Made by a program: the position numbers and the translations under genes. From the NCBI GenBank assembly GCA_961205875.1, contig OY540809.1, positions 35,786,267 to 35,850,266 on the forward strand: DNA of 64,000 bases. Direction: 5' to 3'. Shown here in pieces: positions 34,540 through 45,595 of this stretch (position 1 is its first letter; each line of letters begins with the position of its first letter). The notes beneath the pieces were generated by a model. That model saw only the letters and a list, made by a program, of their open reading frames with translations. It made no database searches and had not been told where the DNA came from. The stretch comes from Sialis fuliginosa. Its lineage: Eukaryota > Arthropoda > Insecta > Megaloptera > Sialidae.

Positions 34540-34695
34540 GGCGCGTGAGTAATTTTTGCTCACGATCACGCACGCTCACGAAAAAATAAATTGTAGTTAC
34601 GCCCACTCACTCACGGTTACAAAAAAAAGTATTCACGATCACGCACGCTCACGAATCTTTTTTTTTACTCACGCACAGCGGGTCACGCTCGTGAT
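34540..34695. repeat. Cluster of TCACG pentamers
   Basis: GATCACGCACGCTCACGAA occurs twice (about 34565 and 34638), with many further CTCACG/CGTGAG units, beginning at TAGAGCTGGGCGCGTGAG. Confidence 0.7.
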
Positions 34696-34977
34696 ACGAT
34701 TTAATGTAATTGTTGTAAATTAAATTTTGAAATGATAAAAATTAATATTTTTTACGTTCATTATATTCATGTTATTTCTTCTAAATTGCTTTCTAGTAAA
34801 AGTAATAGCAAACAAAACAATAGAGCTACAATGCATTTTTAAATCTTTTTTTGGTGTTCTGATACAGTTGGCAATACTGACCATGTGAAAGTGCTTCTAA
34901 AAATGACATTTATTTTTTATACTGTATTTTTTAATGTCAAAATTCGTTTTAAAACATTATTATATTTAGCATTATTA

Positions 34978-35397
34978 GTAAAAGTGTCCGAAATGACGAT
35001 TTTGGTAATAATTAAGAATTTATTACCACGTAGGTAAATTTTTTCTAAAGATTTCGTTCGCGGTAAGAATTAGTACTATCTTTTCCCTTTAAAACGAATT
35101 TTTATTTTTTATTGTATGATTTTTTTTCACCGAATTATACTAGTTTGAATATATGATATTTTTCTAAATAGAGTGACACAGTGACGCAATGCACTTAACA
35201 GTAAATATAACAATAACTTCAAACTAGTTTATTTCGGTGAAAAAAAATCGTACAGTGGAAAATAAAAATTTATTTTAAAGATGAAATAAAGTACTACTTC
35301 TTACCATGAACGAAAACTTTAGAAAAAATGTACCTATTTGGTAATGTATTCTTAAATATGACCAAAATTATCATTTTGGACTCTTTTAGGTTAGGTT
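34978..35397. repeat. Fold-back, arms about 180 bases
   Basis: Arms 34978-35157 and 35212-35397 are inverted copies (TTTTTTTTCACCGAA against TTCGGTGAAAAAAAA; CGAAATGACGATTTTGG against CCAAAATTATCATTTTGG). Confidence 0.75.
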
Positions 35398-35984
35398 ATA
35401 TCAAAAACCTGACCTAATGGAGCAATTCAGGTGCCAAAAAACTCCGAAATCACCTATTTAAGTAGAGACAACAAAAATGATATTGGCCTGTGTAATAAAT
35501 ATCAATAATACGAACGAAATTAATTATTTTAAAATATCCTGTGCACGGATAATATAAAAAATAGAGGGTATTTCGGTTGGATGGGGGGGGAAGAAGAGAG
35601 TATGACTGTAATGAAAGCGTAGGTCAGATTCTAATTGGGACTCCCGTGGTTATGAATGAATACGCCGGCACTCGATTGAAAACAAACAGGATTTTGTGCG
35701 CGTATTGCAGCAGAAAATTTCGTTTCAGTAATTTATAGTTGGTTTCCGCATTTTCCAATTAAATTTTAACACATTATATCAGTAGGGGAGATGTGTATGA
35801 AGCGGCGCAGCAAGCGTAATCATTGTTTATTGCAGTTGGAGTAGGTTTTGCTGTTTTATATGAAAATTAATCCAATTCGATGTAATATTTATTTTCGTAT
35901 TTATTTATTTAAGATTGCATCATAGTTTTATACGGTTATTATAGAGCAGTGGCGGCGGGTATTCGTTTTTATATTGTAGACTTA
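35398..35984. other. Spacer
   Basis: CAGTGGCGGCGGGTATTCG near 35946 is a hAT-like terminal motif without a found partner. AGTAGGGGAGATGTG near 35782 resembles the end type at 53315. Confidence 0.35.
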
Positions 35985-36365
35985 ATATACAGGGTGATTC
36001 AGCACTGTCGTGCTAAACTTGAATAGTACATTGAGAAAAATATTTACATAGCAAAAAACATTAGGGGGCTACAGCCCTCTAAAGACTTAACTCAAAATTA
36101 TTTTTTATTTAATATCTTGAGTACATAGTGCTACAGTTATGAAATATGAACATGATACAAGGTTTAGTATTTATAAGTGTTATCGATATCTAGTACCAAC
36201 CAATAGTAATTTTGACCAGGGTTTTATGGGTCTAGGAGGTCCGTCAATTTTTTTCTGTGTTAAAAATTTGAATAAGACTGTATGACACAAAATACACAAA
36301 AATATACTTTGCTCATTTATCATAGAATAAACCGTTTACGAGAAATATCAATGCAGGATTTTACT
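35985..36365 (+). repeat. Repeat F, copy 1
   Basis: Starts at TACAGGGTGATTCAGCACTG. The segment 36170-36360 matches 60590-60830 in reverse (TAAGTGTTATCGAT, ACACAAAAATATACTTTG, GCTCATTTATCATA). Confidence 0.6.
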
Positions 36366-36426
36366 TAATATGGATGCTTCAAATTACACAAAATAAATGT
36401 GTATTCCTGTTCTATGATTAAAGGTA

Positions 36427-36604
36427 ATGCGTGTGACAATGATTCAGTACGGACGGACAGACAGACAAACACGGAACGAAAAGTGTTTGTCTTGACGTGA
36501 AACGGAGAGATCAATTTAAAATTTTGAAATCGGATAACATTTTTTTTGTCTCAATCTGAAACGATCACAAAGCTTCTCGTATCTTCGATATTGCGAGAAA
36601 GTAA
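36427..36604 (+). repeat. Repeat B, copy 10, right end only
   Basis: Keeps the GACGGACGGACAGACAGAC block through to GCGAGAAAGTAA. Confidence 0.75.
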
Positions 36605-37402
36605 AATTAAAATACTACCTCTATACTCGATACAATTCAAAATACATTTTTCAAAGGCATATATGATGTATGTATACATTTTATTTCAAGCCGAATGAAT
36701 GCACTAGTGAAAAATAGTTTTCGACCTAATCAATCATACGAGCTCTCAAATACGACTGACGTTTTTGCACATAAAACCTATTAAAAAAAAACCCTACCTA
36801 ATCCCTACATAAATATATTTCGAAACGGGTAAACTTCACCTCTTTTAAAATTTCAACCAGCACTTGAAATCATCACAATGATTTTCCTGTTGTCGGTGAC
36901 CGCACTTTTCATCTTTTCAAAATTAACTGTCAAACTCGGGGTGGCTGGAATTCAATATTTATACTGCGGTGGAGTTGAAATGGAAAATGTCAATAAATAA
37001 AATAACCGGACCGGACGAATGAGTTGGGGTGGTAGATAGTGGCGGCGATTATGGAAGGGGAATGGGGTGAGATGGAGGGTTGATGGTAATGTCGCGTTTT
37101 ATTGAACGGAAGGGGTTATAGGTTGTAATGCGGTAGCAATTTCAGTTTGATGTCGAATAAAACGCGGAGTCAAATGTCACGGAACTGTCGCATGTCTATC
37201 TTTATCTCTGTCAGTTTTTAGCCGTCTTTTTCTAGCATAATCGTCATACAGCTCACGTATGATATGACTAGAGTTTTCTTATATAATTATGTGTTGGTGT
37301 ATGTTACCTAAATTTAAATAAAAAAAAGACATTTCATGAGAAATAACATCCTTCGTTGAAAATTTTTATTCAAAGCTCAGTTTTCAAACCGATTGAGTCT
37401 AC
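36605..37402. other. Spacer, G-rich in part
   Basis: 37000-37150 is G-rich. No recognised feature. Confidence 0.4.
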
Positions 37403-38290
37403 CTTTTTAATAATAATATTTTTTATTCAGATTAAATCATATAATAATGATATAGAATACGTCAGCACAAAACCAAAAAATTAAGATATAAAAATAAAAC
37501 ATTACAATAATAAAAAAATTTTAGAAAATAAAAATTAAATTAAATATAAATTCAATTAATACAATTATATTATAACAGATATTCACTTAATGAATAAAAA
37601 TTCTTTGATTTCAAATACAATTTTAATTCTTTCTTAAAATTGTTTGTGTTAAGATTTTTAATACTATCAGGAATAGTGTTGTATATTCTGACAATGGTAT
37701 TGAATGTTTCTTTGTTGATTAATTGTAATCTAGTTTTGATTACTTTGAAATCTTTAATTCTTGTATCATAGTTGTGTTTCGGTAAATATTCTTCAAATAT
37801 TTCCGAATTGGATCTAAAAAAAATTGCACATTCGTATATGAGCATGTCAAATAGGGTCAAAATGCCAAGTTTTTTGAATAATTTATGACATGGCTCACGT
37901 GGGCCATCGTTACAAATAAATCTTATACATCTTTTTTGTGTTATAAAATTGTCCGATACTGTGGACGATGTACCCCAAAAATAAGGACGTAAGATATATT
38001 AGAGTAAATATAGCCATAGTATATTGGTAGTAAGATTTCCATTGGTACCTTATTTGACATAAATTTTAGCATATAAGAGTATTTAGAAATTTTACAGGCT
38101 AATAAATCTACATATGGTTTCCAGTTTAAGTGTTTATCGATAACAACTCCTAGAAATTTAACTGTATCTTTAAGTTTAACTGGAGTTCGATTATTAAGTA
38201 TAATATCTTCAGGCAAATTTCCATATTCTCCAAATCTTATAAATTGAGTTATTTCTAAGTTAAATTTTAGGCTATATTAGGTTGTAATAT
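37403..38290 (-). pseudogene. Dead non-LTR reverse transcriptase C-terminus (Jockey/CR1-like)
   Basis: The minus strand encodes the end of a reverse transcriptase in two frames. The upstream part (from about 38265 to 37985) has VKFLGVVIDKHLNWKPYVD and LPIYYGYIYSNISYVLIF, the thumb-side motifs (FLGVxID...W...YY...S...Y). After a frameshift near 37980 the chain continues through QKRCIRFICN, HNYDTRIKDF, RIYNTIPDSIKNL and FKKELKLYL to a stop at about 37570. This tail, without RNase H, fits Jockey/CR1-like ORF2 proteins. The catalytic FADD region is missing, so the copy is 5'-truncated and dead. The 3' UTR and an AT-rich tail run on to about 37403. Confidence 0.8.
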
Positions 38291-38346
38291 TAAGTTATTG
38301 CAAAAATAATGCACGTTTTTTATTATGTCCTTTAAACTTATATATT

Positions 38347-38685
38347 TCAAAATATAATTAAGCTACATAACCGAATTTTTTTTATGCATTTCGTCATTTG
38401 TTGACAATACCTTTCTGCTGTAATTGTTTCACCAGGATTTAAGAAGTTACAACGGATTAATCCCTGTACAGACCACCAAACGGTCACCATCGGCTTCTTT
38501 GAATGCAAACTTAGCTTTGGAAAGTGTTTAGGAGCTTCAGCTTTATTTAACCACTGCCCTGAACGTCTCCTATTGTTATATAAAACCAATTTTTCATCGC
38601 ACGTTACAATACGTTCTAAAAATGGATCGTTTTTGTTGCGTACAAGAAGCATAGAACAAATTTCGTAACGACGAGGCGGTGTCGT
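38347..38685 (-). pseudogene. mariner transposase central fragment
   Basis: About 110 codons of a mariner (D,D34D) transposase: SMLLVRNKNDPFLERIVTCD carries the first catalytic Asp (IVTCDEK), followed by LYNNRRRSGQWL, PKHFPKLSLHSKKPMVTVWW and FLNPGETITAERYCQQM. In functional mariners these lie between the helix-turn-helix region and the second Asp (HDNARPH), which is missing. Inverted ends were not found. It lies only 60 bases upstream, in transcript sense, of the reverse transcriptase remnant, on the same strand, but the two are unrelated. Confidence 0.88.
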
Positions 38686-38689
38686 TTAA

Positions 38690-39239
38690 AATATATGAAA
38701 TTTTTTTGACACATGGAACTATCGTAACGTTTTGTAAAAATATAAAAAATTTTTAAATTGTTAAAAAATTTAAAATTTTAGAAAAATATGACAATAATAA
38801 TAAGTTCATGAGCGTACCAAAAAAAATGATCATTTTCTAATGAATTCTATTTAATGTTTTATTATTTTTTGGAAATTATGAGATTGATATAACATTATCT
38901 CAAAATTTATTAAAAATAATAAAGTCTCATAAAAAATATTTAAAATGATTTTGATTGAAATTGAACAAAAATTAAAAAATTCGGAAATATATAAAAATAA
39001 TAAATAAATAAATAAAATAACATTAACCATTATCTTATACAATTTAATAAAAATATAGTTTTTAATCATTCGGTTGTTGTGAAAATGATATTTAATAATA
39101 ATTAAGTCAAGGGTTTGGTCTTCAAAAATGTTTAATTGCTATTTTCTCATAATAATGTATTAACATAAAATAAAAATCGTCTAATAAATAACATTGGAAA
39201 TGTTTCAACGCATTCTTTGATTATGAACACAAAAAATAT
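38690..39239. other. AT-rich spacer
   Basis: No recognised feature. Confidence 0.4.
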
Positions 39240-39529
39240 GAGGGTCACAGCCGAAGGCTGAGACCCGAGTACGTTTGAGGTTAGGGTGATTTATACATGT
39301 AAATTGTAATATTACTGGAAAGGTAATAATGATAAATGATTATCACCGTCAAATTCAAGAATTATTTACATCAGTATTTAAAACAATTACAGTAAAATAT
39401 TTTATGAAAATTTGATGAGACAAAAGTTAATATAAAAAAAATAATTTATATTTTGTCAAATCAGTATTTTATCAAATGTGGCACGGTTTGGGGTTGGGGC
39501 GCGTAGCACCCAGGAGCAAAGCCCCTAGT
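39240..39529 (+). mobile_element. Helitron-like short element (probable)
   Basis: The right end reads GGGCGCGTAGCACCC, AGGAGCAAAGCCC and then CTAGT followed by T, which fits a hairpin plus CTRRT end with insertion before T. A small hairpin GTCACAGCCGAAGGCTGAGAC near 39244 may mark the left part. No TC start was fixed. Confidence 0.45.
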
Positions 39530-39581
39530 TTGTATATATATGTATATGCATGTGTGCATATTAAATTAATCAACAAGCATA

Positions 39582-39726
39582 TACAGGGCCCGATATAAGT
39601 CAGTTAACGCTGCCATAAATTGCTTTTGTATCTAAATTATCAATCAATAAACCATGTTTCTGTATGCTGTTCTTTTCTTTTTGTTCTGTATGCAAATCTG
39701 TTAACAGACTTATGCCGGGCACTGTA
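39582..39726. mobile_element. 145-bp Tc1/mariner-type MITE
   Basis: The ends TACAGGGCCCGATATAAGTC and GACTTATGCCGGGCACTGTA are inverted, with TA on both sides (39580-39581, 39727-39728). Confidence 0.85.
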
Positions 39727-39728
39727 TA

Positions 39729-40371
39729 TATTTGTTATGTATGTATGTATCCATGTATGAAGGTATAATATATGAAATATACATATAAATAAAATCGATA
39801 AACGTTATAAATGTTAAAGGCACTTTTATGACAAATATATGAAAATCATATCAAATTTCCAAAAGCGATATTATTTTTATGGTGTATTTTATTTTATTAC
39901 AGTGGTAATCAAATCGAGAAAATATACCGGATTGCTTAATATTACTAAAGATGGTTGTGTTGTTAAAGAGTAAAATAAATTTCATTTTTTTATTAAAAAA
40001 AAAATAATTGCTAAATGCTTTTTCAGCTATTATTTTCATTAAACATTAAAAAAAATCCTTATGATTAAGTTGAAAAGTACAAAAATATTTGCTAACTAAA
40101 AAAAATACAATTTTAAAATTTAAGAATTATTTTCCCTTTCATTCATTTATATACGAATAAAAAATATATTATTTAAAAAAAAAGCTTTTATTAAAAATGC
40201 ACTAAAAATTAAATAAAATAATTTTCAGCATTGTATGACTAAAACCAATAAAAGCGTGGGCTTTCTCTTTTGAATGCCATAATTAATTTCTTTTTTTTAC
40301 AAAAAAGCTCCACGCTTTTATTAGTTTAAGTCATTAAAACCTGAAAATTAAGCGATAGCTAAAAAAATTAT
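39729..40371. other. AT-rich spacer with one hairpin
   Basis: AACCAATAAAAGCGTGG (about 40243) pairs with CCACGCTTTTATTAGTTT (about 40312). Nothing else recognised. Confidence 0.45.
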
Positions 40372-40510
40372 TACCTGCACCCACCTTTATTTTAATTAAC
40401 AACTAAGCGCGTTTCTCTACTCTGTGAGGGCAATTAACACAGGGCAATATGAGCGCGCAGAGTAGAAAAACGCACATAGTTGTTAATTAAAATAAAGGTG
40501 GGTGCCGGTA
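40372..40510. mobile_element. 139-bp palindromic MITE
   Basis: Arms of about 50 bases: TACCTGCACCCACCTTTATT at the left and the reverse complement of AATAAAGGTGGGTGCCGGTA at the right. The spacer is about 35 bases. Confidence 0.8.
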
Positions 40511-40697
40511 AAAATCTTAAAATTGAAGTATACCATATTGTTAACATTCATTTGAAGAATTTTTTTAAAAATATGATAATATTAGTTTTAAAGTGTACAT
40601 TTTCATGATTGAAAATTCCCAAATTCAAGGTTTTATGAACTTTAAAAAAATTATAACAAATAAATGAGTAGGGTTACAGTTATGAGTGTAAGTAACT

Positions 40698-40790
40698 TTT
40701 TTAAGCGGAAAGGCCTAAAATGATGATATAAAAAAAGTTTTAATTAAAAAAAACATTTTTTTTCTTTTGTTGGGCCTTTTCGCGCTTTAA
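40698..40790. repeat. Short fold-back
   Basis: TTTTTTAAGCGGAAAGGCC pairs with GGGCCTTTTCGCGCTTTAAA. Confidence 0.6.
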
Positions 40791-40797
40791 AAAAATG

Positions 40798-40954
40798 CAC
40801 TGTTCTGATTCGCTTTTGTTAGGTAGATAATATAATTTAAGTGTTGTTTGGTTCTTATTAGAAAAATAACTAATCGTGTTTGTACTTAATGCAATTAAAT
40901 CCTAAACAATAATTCCGTAGTCCACGCGAGCGAAGTCGCGCGGGCCCAGCTAGT
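40798..40954 (+). mobile_element. Helitron-like repeat, 3' end fragment
   Basis: Matches the last 160 bases of the copy at 44731, ending with CCACGCGAGCGAAGTCGCGC, GGGCCCAG and CTAGT at 40950-40954. Confidence 0.7.
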
Positions 40955-41404
40955 AAGTAGGTACGTATAATTGAATAACAATAACATGTACAAACATAAA
41001 CAAATTAAAAATTTCTATTAGGATAATTTATATATCAAATCAATTACAGGCTTGAATGTAGCCAGAACTTTTTTCAATCACACACACATACATACGTCTA
41101 ATATATAAACATTGGTTTGACATTGACATGTTTGCCGGGTACAAACGCACTCGACGCGGTCCAAGTTTGAAGTCATCCATTTCCCTGTACAATTAATCAG
41201 CCTAATTCACGAAAGCCTCATGCATCACCACATATATCCATCGTATCTGGAGCTCCAGAACGAAAGATCGGGACGCCGCAGAGACTCGTGCGTAATGTAG
41301 GTACATTCCTCCCGCCATCCCTTATAGGTCTTTTCTCTCAATTTCATTCTATAACAGTGGTGGAACCTGTTGTAAATTATAGGGGTTTTAAAATATTTAA
41401 ATGT
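40955..41404. other. Spacer, CpG-containing
   Basis: 41130-41350 is less AT-rich than its surroundings. No gene recognised. Confidence 0.4.
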
Positions 41405-41850
41405 CATAGTCTTCTTCAGTAGTGTTTCTGATATTTCTCTCATACTTGCGGTCAGCATATTAAAATCTAAAAATAACTAAAAAGGATTTACTTAACTATA
41501 TAACAAGTCAACTTTGAGAAGCCATATACGTTATTATTTATTATGCATATCAGTTTTTAAATTTTGACTATTCTCAACAAAATCACATTTGTAACTTTTT
41601 TTCTGTTTTAATTGAAAATCTTCTGAAATATGACTTTACAATGTATTTTATAATTTATTTATTTGATATCTAATTCGATTTTCTTTTGTTTCAGGTAAAA
41701 ATCTTTTAACTGAATTAACTGAATATACAACAGTACGTAAGTTTTAATTTAGTTCTAAAAATTCAAAACTAGAAAACTTTCCTGTACTATAGTATTGACA
41801 AAACCATGCTCTATTTGAGATATAATTGATTCTATAATATTATATTGGAT
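41405..41850 (+). repeat. Repeat segment upstream of element A, copy 2
   Basis: Matches 1846-2230 and keeps the acceptor-like TTTGTTTCAG plus GTAAAA (about 41694) and the donor-like TACGTAAGTTTT. A nine-base duplication lies between them. Confidence 0.6.
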
Positions 41851-41879
41851 TAATAGTCTTGTTTTTTTGTAATTTTCAT

Positions 41880-42351
41880 AAACTCATGTTACTAATAAAA
41901 GAAGTAACTATTATTTATTTAATTAATTTAATTACTAAAGTCCGTAAATATAGTTTATTTTTGAAATTATAGCCATTTATTTTGTTCATGTTTTTTCTCC
42001 AGTAATGGCAAAGGTAAAACTAGTAATGCGCACGCAGTGATGGACACTTGCTAATGATTACAAAATGATAGGTACTACGACACAAAAGATATAAAAGAAA
42101 GAATCATCAAATTTGAAACAATGTAAAGCAATCGCTATGATAATATAATAATTAATAAATAAATTATACTAATAATTAGTTTAAATGTCCACCATTTTGA
42201 CACCTATTGGCCGATTGTCATCAAATCACGCTGTAAGACAGTTAAATGAATTAAATGATTAATATTCAGAATATTATTTTAATAATATTTCTAATTCAGT
42301 ACATTTAATTAAAAATTTGCCATAACTGGGGTCCTTGCCAAGACTGGTGCC
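41880..42351 (+). repeat. Repeat A, copy 3
   Basis: Left end deleted; right end AAGACTGGTGCC retained. Follows the preceding repeat segment as at 2261. Confidence 0.65.
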
Positions 42352-43072
42352 ACTACATTATTTAAAATTTCAAAAACACCTTAATTTTATAACTTTGTAA
42401 TGTCTTTCCTTTTATCACTACAACATTTTCTTTCGATTTCATTGGTAGGACGTCTCAAAACTTTAAGGGATTTCATAATTTAAAAAAATCACCCCACCTC
42501 TATATATATCAATACAATTATAAATTATAAACTTTTTTAAATTTATTCAAACGACAACATTTTTGAGTATATAAATTGATAATAGTTTTAATTCCTTATC
42601 CTTGAACTACATATTGGGGTCACGTAGACCCCAAAAACATTTTGCTTTTAACATAAAATATTAACAAATATTTTTTACGTTTCGTCCACTCTCTTTAAAT
42701 TCAATTTAAGTTCTCATCACTCTGATCAATTTTTTAACGATTCGACTTTCAATAAAAATCAACGTTAACTTTAGAGTCAGTATGGTTTATTCGTTCTCTT
42801 CTGGTATATTATCATTAAATATTTATCACATTCCATTATTTATAACAATTTTTGGGGTGGAAATTTTAATAAATTTTAATTTTCAGCTGTATATACTTAA
42901 ATCCATATTTAGTACCATCGCCAATATTCTTTAAAACATAGTTACTTATTATATTTTCTATTTTGATAGATTCACGTACTTTATTTTTATTTTTATTTAA
43001 TTTATATAGTTCCCCTTAATTAATTTTTTATTATGAGAACACTTTTCCGTATGGTATGAATTATATATATAT
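42352..43072. other. AT-rich stretch with GGGGTC hairpin
   Basis: TTGGGGTC/GACCCCAA is an eight-base hairpin with loop ACGTA at 42614-42634, preceded by CCTTATCCTTGAAC. This arrangement is reminiscent of piggyBac-like ends; TTAA lies just upstream, but no second end was found. Confidence 0.4.
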
Positions 43073-44114
43073 TTGGATACTTAACACGTCGGTTTTACTT
43101 TCAAGGAGACTTCTTTTGCAATAAAATGTTTGCAAGAATCTTTTCAACCCTCTGCGCTATGAGCACAACCCTTAAAATAGCATGATAGGGCAAGTGATAC
43201 CTCATTTGAATGGTTTTTTTATTCTAAACAAGGTGCTTTTTGATTTTTTTCAAATCTGTTTAGTTTTAATCAAGTTATTTACATTTTTAATTCCATTAAT
43301 ACATTTATTTTCTGATCAACAAAACAAACATTTACAACTAACATTTAAAACAAAGTAGGCTTATTTTAGTTAAATCAATAAAACAAGGTGACATGATTTG
43401 TTGTTTATAGTTTTAGTTTTTTAAAACAAACTAACATTTATTCAGTAAGAGATTTTTTGAACTTTGCTTTTCCTGAGCAATGGATCGGACGTAGGGGTCT
43501 TTTAGAATGGCCAACTAAATCCCCGGATCTTACTCCACTCGATTTTTCTTTGAGACATTTGAAAAATCGGGTTTATGCAATCAAAACAAAATCTCTTGAA
43601 AAGTTGTCGCCAACTTATGTACTCCTCAAACATTTCAACAAGTGAGAAATCGTTTTGAGCATAACATAATTTTTGTATTGAGGCTAGCTAGCGGAGCTCA
43701 ATTTGAACATTTATTGAATTAATTCAAGTTTTGGATGTTAGTACATTTTTTTGAATTATTTGATAAGAAAATAAGCCTATTATGTTTTGAATTTTAGTTG
43801 CAAATGTTTGTTTTATTGATCAGAAAATAAATGCGTTCATGGAATTAAAAATGTAAATAACTTGATTAAAATTAAACAGATTTGAAAAATCAAAAAGCAC
43901 CTTGTTTAGAATAAAAAAACCTTTCAAATGAGATATCACTTACCCTATCATGCTATTTAAAATTTATAGGGTTGTGCTCATAGCGCAGAGGGTTGAAAAT
44001 ATTCTTGCAAAAATTTTATTGCAAAAGATGTTCCGCTTGAACGCAAAATCGACGTGTTCAAGCGTTTTTTCAAAATCTTATTTTAAGTGTCCAAAAACGT
44101 TGGACCACCCTGTA
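43073..44114 (+). mobile_element. IS630/Tc1-like element with long inverted arms
   Basis: Left arm 43073 to about 43440 and right arm about 43735-44114 are inverted copies over some 330 bases (for example CAACCCTCTGCGCTATGAGC against GCTCATAGCGCAGAGGGTTG). The right end is GGTGGTCCAACG-type, finishing CCACCCTGTA then TA; the left end has lost roughly its outer 30 bases. A transposase tail lies between the arms. Confidence 0.78.
43445..43722 (+). pseudogene. Transposase C-terminal remnant (IS630/Tc1/mariner superfamily)
   Basis: Coding sense starts at about 43445 (VRDFLNFAFPEQWIGRRG), before the first ATG, and contains LEWPTKSPDLTPLDFSL. The Asp of SPDL is the third acidic residue of the DDE/D triad in this superfamily. 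The frame closes at 43645, but shifting at about 43642 the chain continues VRNRFEHN...LRLASGAQFEHLLN to a stop at 43720-43722, a typical end for these transposases. The first two catalytic residues and the DNA-binding domain are absent: this is an internally deleted element. The family within the superfamily is not resolved. Confidence 0.78.
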
Positions 44115-44116
44115 TA

Positions 44117-44730
44117 TTTATAAATGTTTTACAAAATATAATCATAATTATTAATTATGTGTTTTGGTTTATTAAAAATACATAGAAAAAAATATTTCCT
44201 TATTTAAAATTTGTTTCTCTTATAATTTCTTCAATTACTATAAAAAAGAACCGCTATCGCAATTCATTTTCAATTGTATAGATGTCGCCACTGTTCCTTC
44301 CCTATTTTACTTCCCGTTTACCATACCCAGTGCTTTCCCCACCGCAAACCCAATCTGACCTTACACCGCTAAACGAATTCGTAATTGGTACGTCAATTCA
44401 ATCCTGAAAGACAAACGTGGCAGTTTAATTTCTTCTTCTTCTTCTTCTTCTGTTTGACTCTGTTTTCATTTGACAACATTGTTCAAACGCATTGTGTAAA
44501 ATGTAAAATGGAACGTTTAACAGTTAGTGTTGATTTTATATTGAAAATCTATAAAATATGAATATGGAACATGTTGATACTTTTTTTATTATTTACTTTT
44601 TTTGCTGTGGATTCTGAACGGCATAAAATTTTACACTTACTAAAAACTAAATTATTTATTTCTTATGAACCATGATCAATACACCAAATAGTGCCTTCTG
44701 GTTGTATAAATCGCGTCATTTTGGCTGTTA
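44117..44730. other. Spacer with TTC run
   Basis: A TTC microsatellite lies at about 44431-44452. If read in reverse it is a GAA run like the retrotransposon tail at 11987, but the flanks do not clearly match. Confidence 0.4.
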
Positions 44731-45595
44731 TCCTTAATATATAAAGCTCAACGTCTGTCTGTCTGTCCGTTAGTGCGCTTATCACTCGAGATTTACGTGA
44801 TTTCTTTTTAATTCATAGGTACGTTCTCTGGCCAGGTTATAGGATATATTTTGTTACGTTAGGTAACATAACAACTAAGCAGTGACGATAATAGTAAATC
44901 AAGTCGGAAAAAAATTTGCCGTCGATGCATTGTTTTGTAATACGCTGCCTAAACCGTTCAATATTGAACAAAATAATGTATTAAAGAATTGTGTAAAATC
45001 AAAAGATCTACAATAAAGTCCACGACACCATATATCTAACTTTTGTATTTAAACCACAATGACTGCTTTTATGTTACAAAGAAAATTAAAAATATTTGGG
45101 TTCTGTTTACGTGGACTTATGACCTGCAAAAAATTAATCCTTATCGAAATAAATGATTTCATCGTCATAAATACTTAATGTAGATATAATTTACCCTTTA
45201 CAGCATCCAATTTGGTAGTATAGTTTAGAAAATATTGAAATATATGTATATACGGGAACATATTATTCGCGCAATGGCGACCCGTGTTGCGGCGTGCGGC
45301 AAGGACAGAGCATGCCAACTTGACGTTTGGCAGAGGGAATGATCACAGGCCGGTATTCTTTTGATTGTCAATTGTTTATTTTATTTTCAATAATTTCTTT
45401 TAAATTTAAATAGAACAAAAATTATTTTTACTTTTTGTTCTGATTCGCTTTTGTTAGGTAGGTAATTTAAGTGTTGTTTGGTTTTTATTACAATAATAAC
45501 AAATCGTGTTTGTACTTAATTCAACTATATATTATTTAAATCCTAAACAATAATTCCGTAGTCCACGCGAGCGAAGCCGCGCGGACCTAGCTAGT
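44731..45595 (+). mobile_element. Helitron-like repeat, copy 2 (865 bases)
   Basis: Starts TCCTTAATATATAAAGCTCA after A, passes GTCTGTCTGTCTGTCCGTTAG, and ends with the GC hairpin CCACGCGAGCGAAGCCGCGC, GGACCTAG and CTAGT. A TC start and CTRRT end with a preceding hairpin are Helitron hallmarks. The base after CTAGT is A rather than the usual T, which is a caution. Relative to the copy at 32736 it has about 168 extra bases at 45243-45411. Confidence 0.62.
45243..45411. other. CpG-rich insertion within the Helitron-like copy
   Basis: Absent from the equivalent place near 33252. AAATA occurs at both edges, a possible five-base duplication. The 5' half is GC-rich (GGCGACCCGTGTTGCGGCG). Either an insertion here or a deletion in the other copy. 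Confidence 0.55.

Noticed and set aside
44431..44452. TTC run as the tail of a reverse copy of the retrotransposon at 10486
   Set aside because: Sequence beside the run does not clearly match the 3' UTR.
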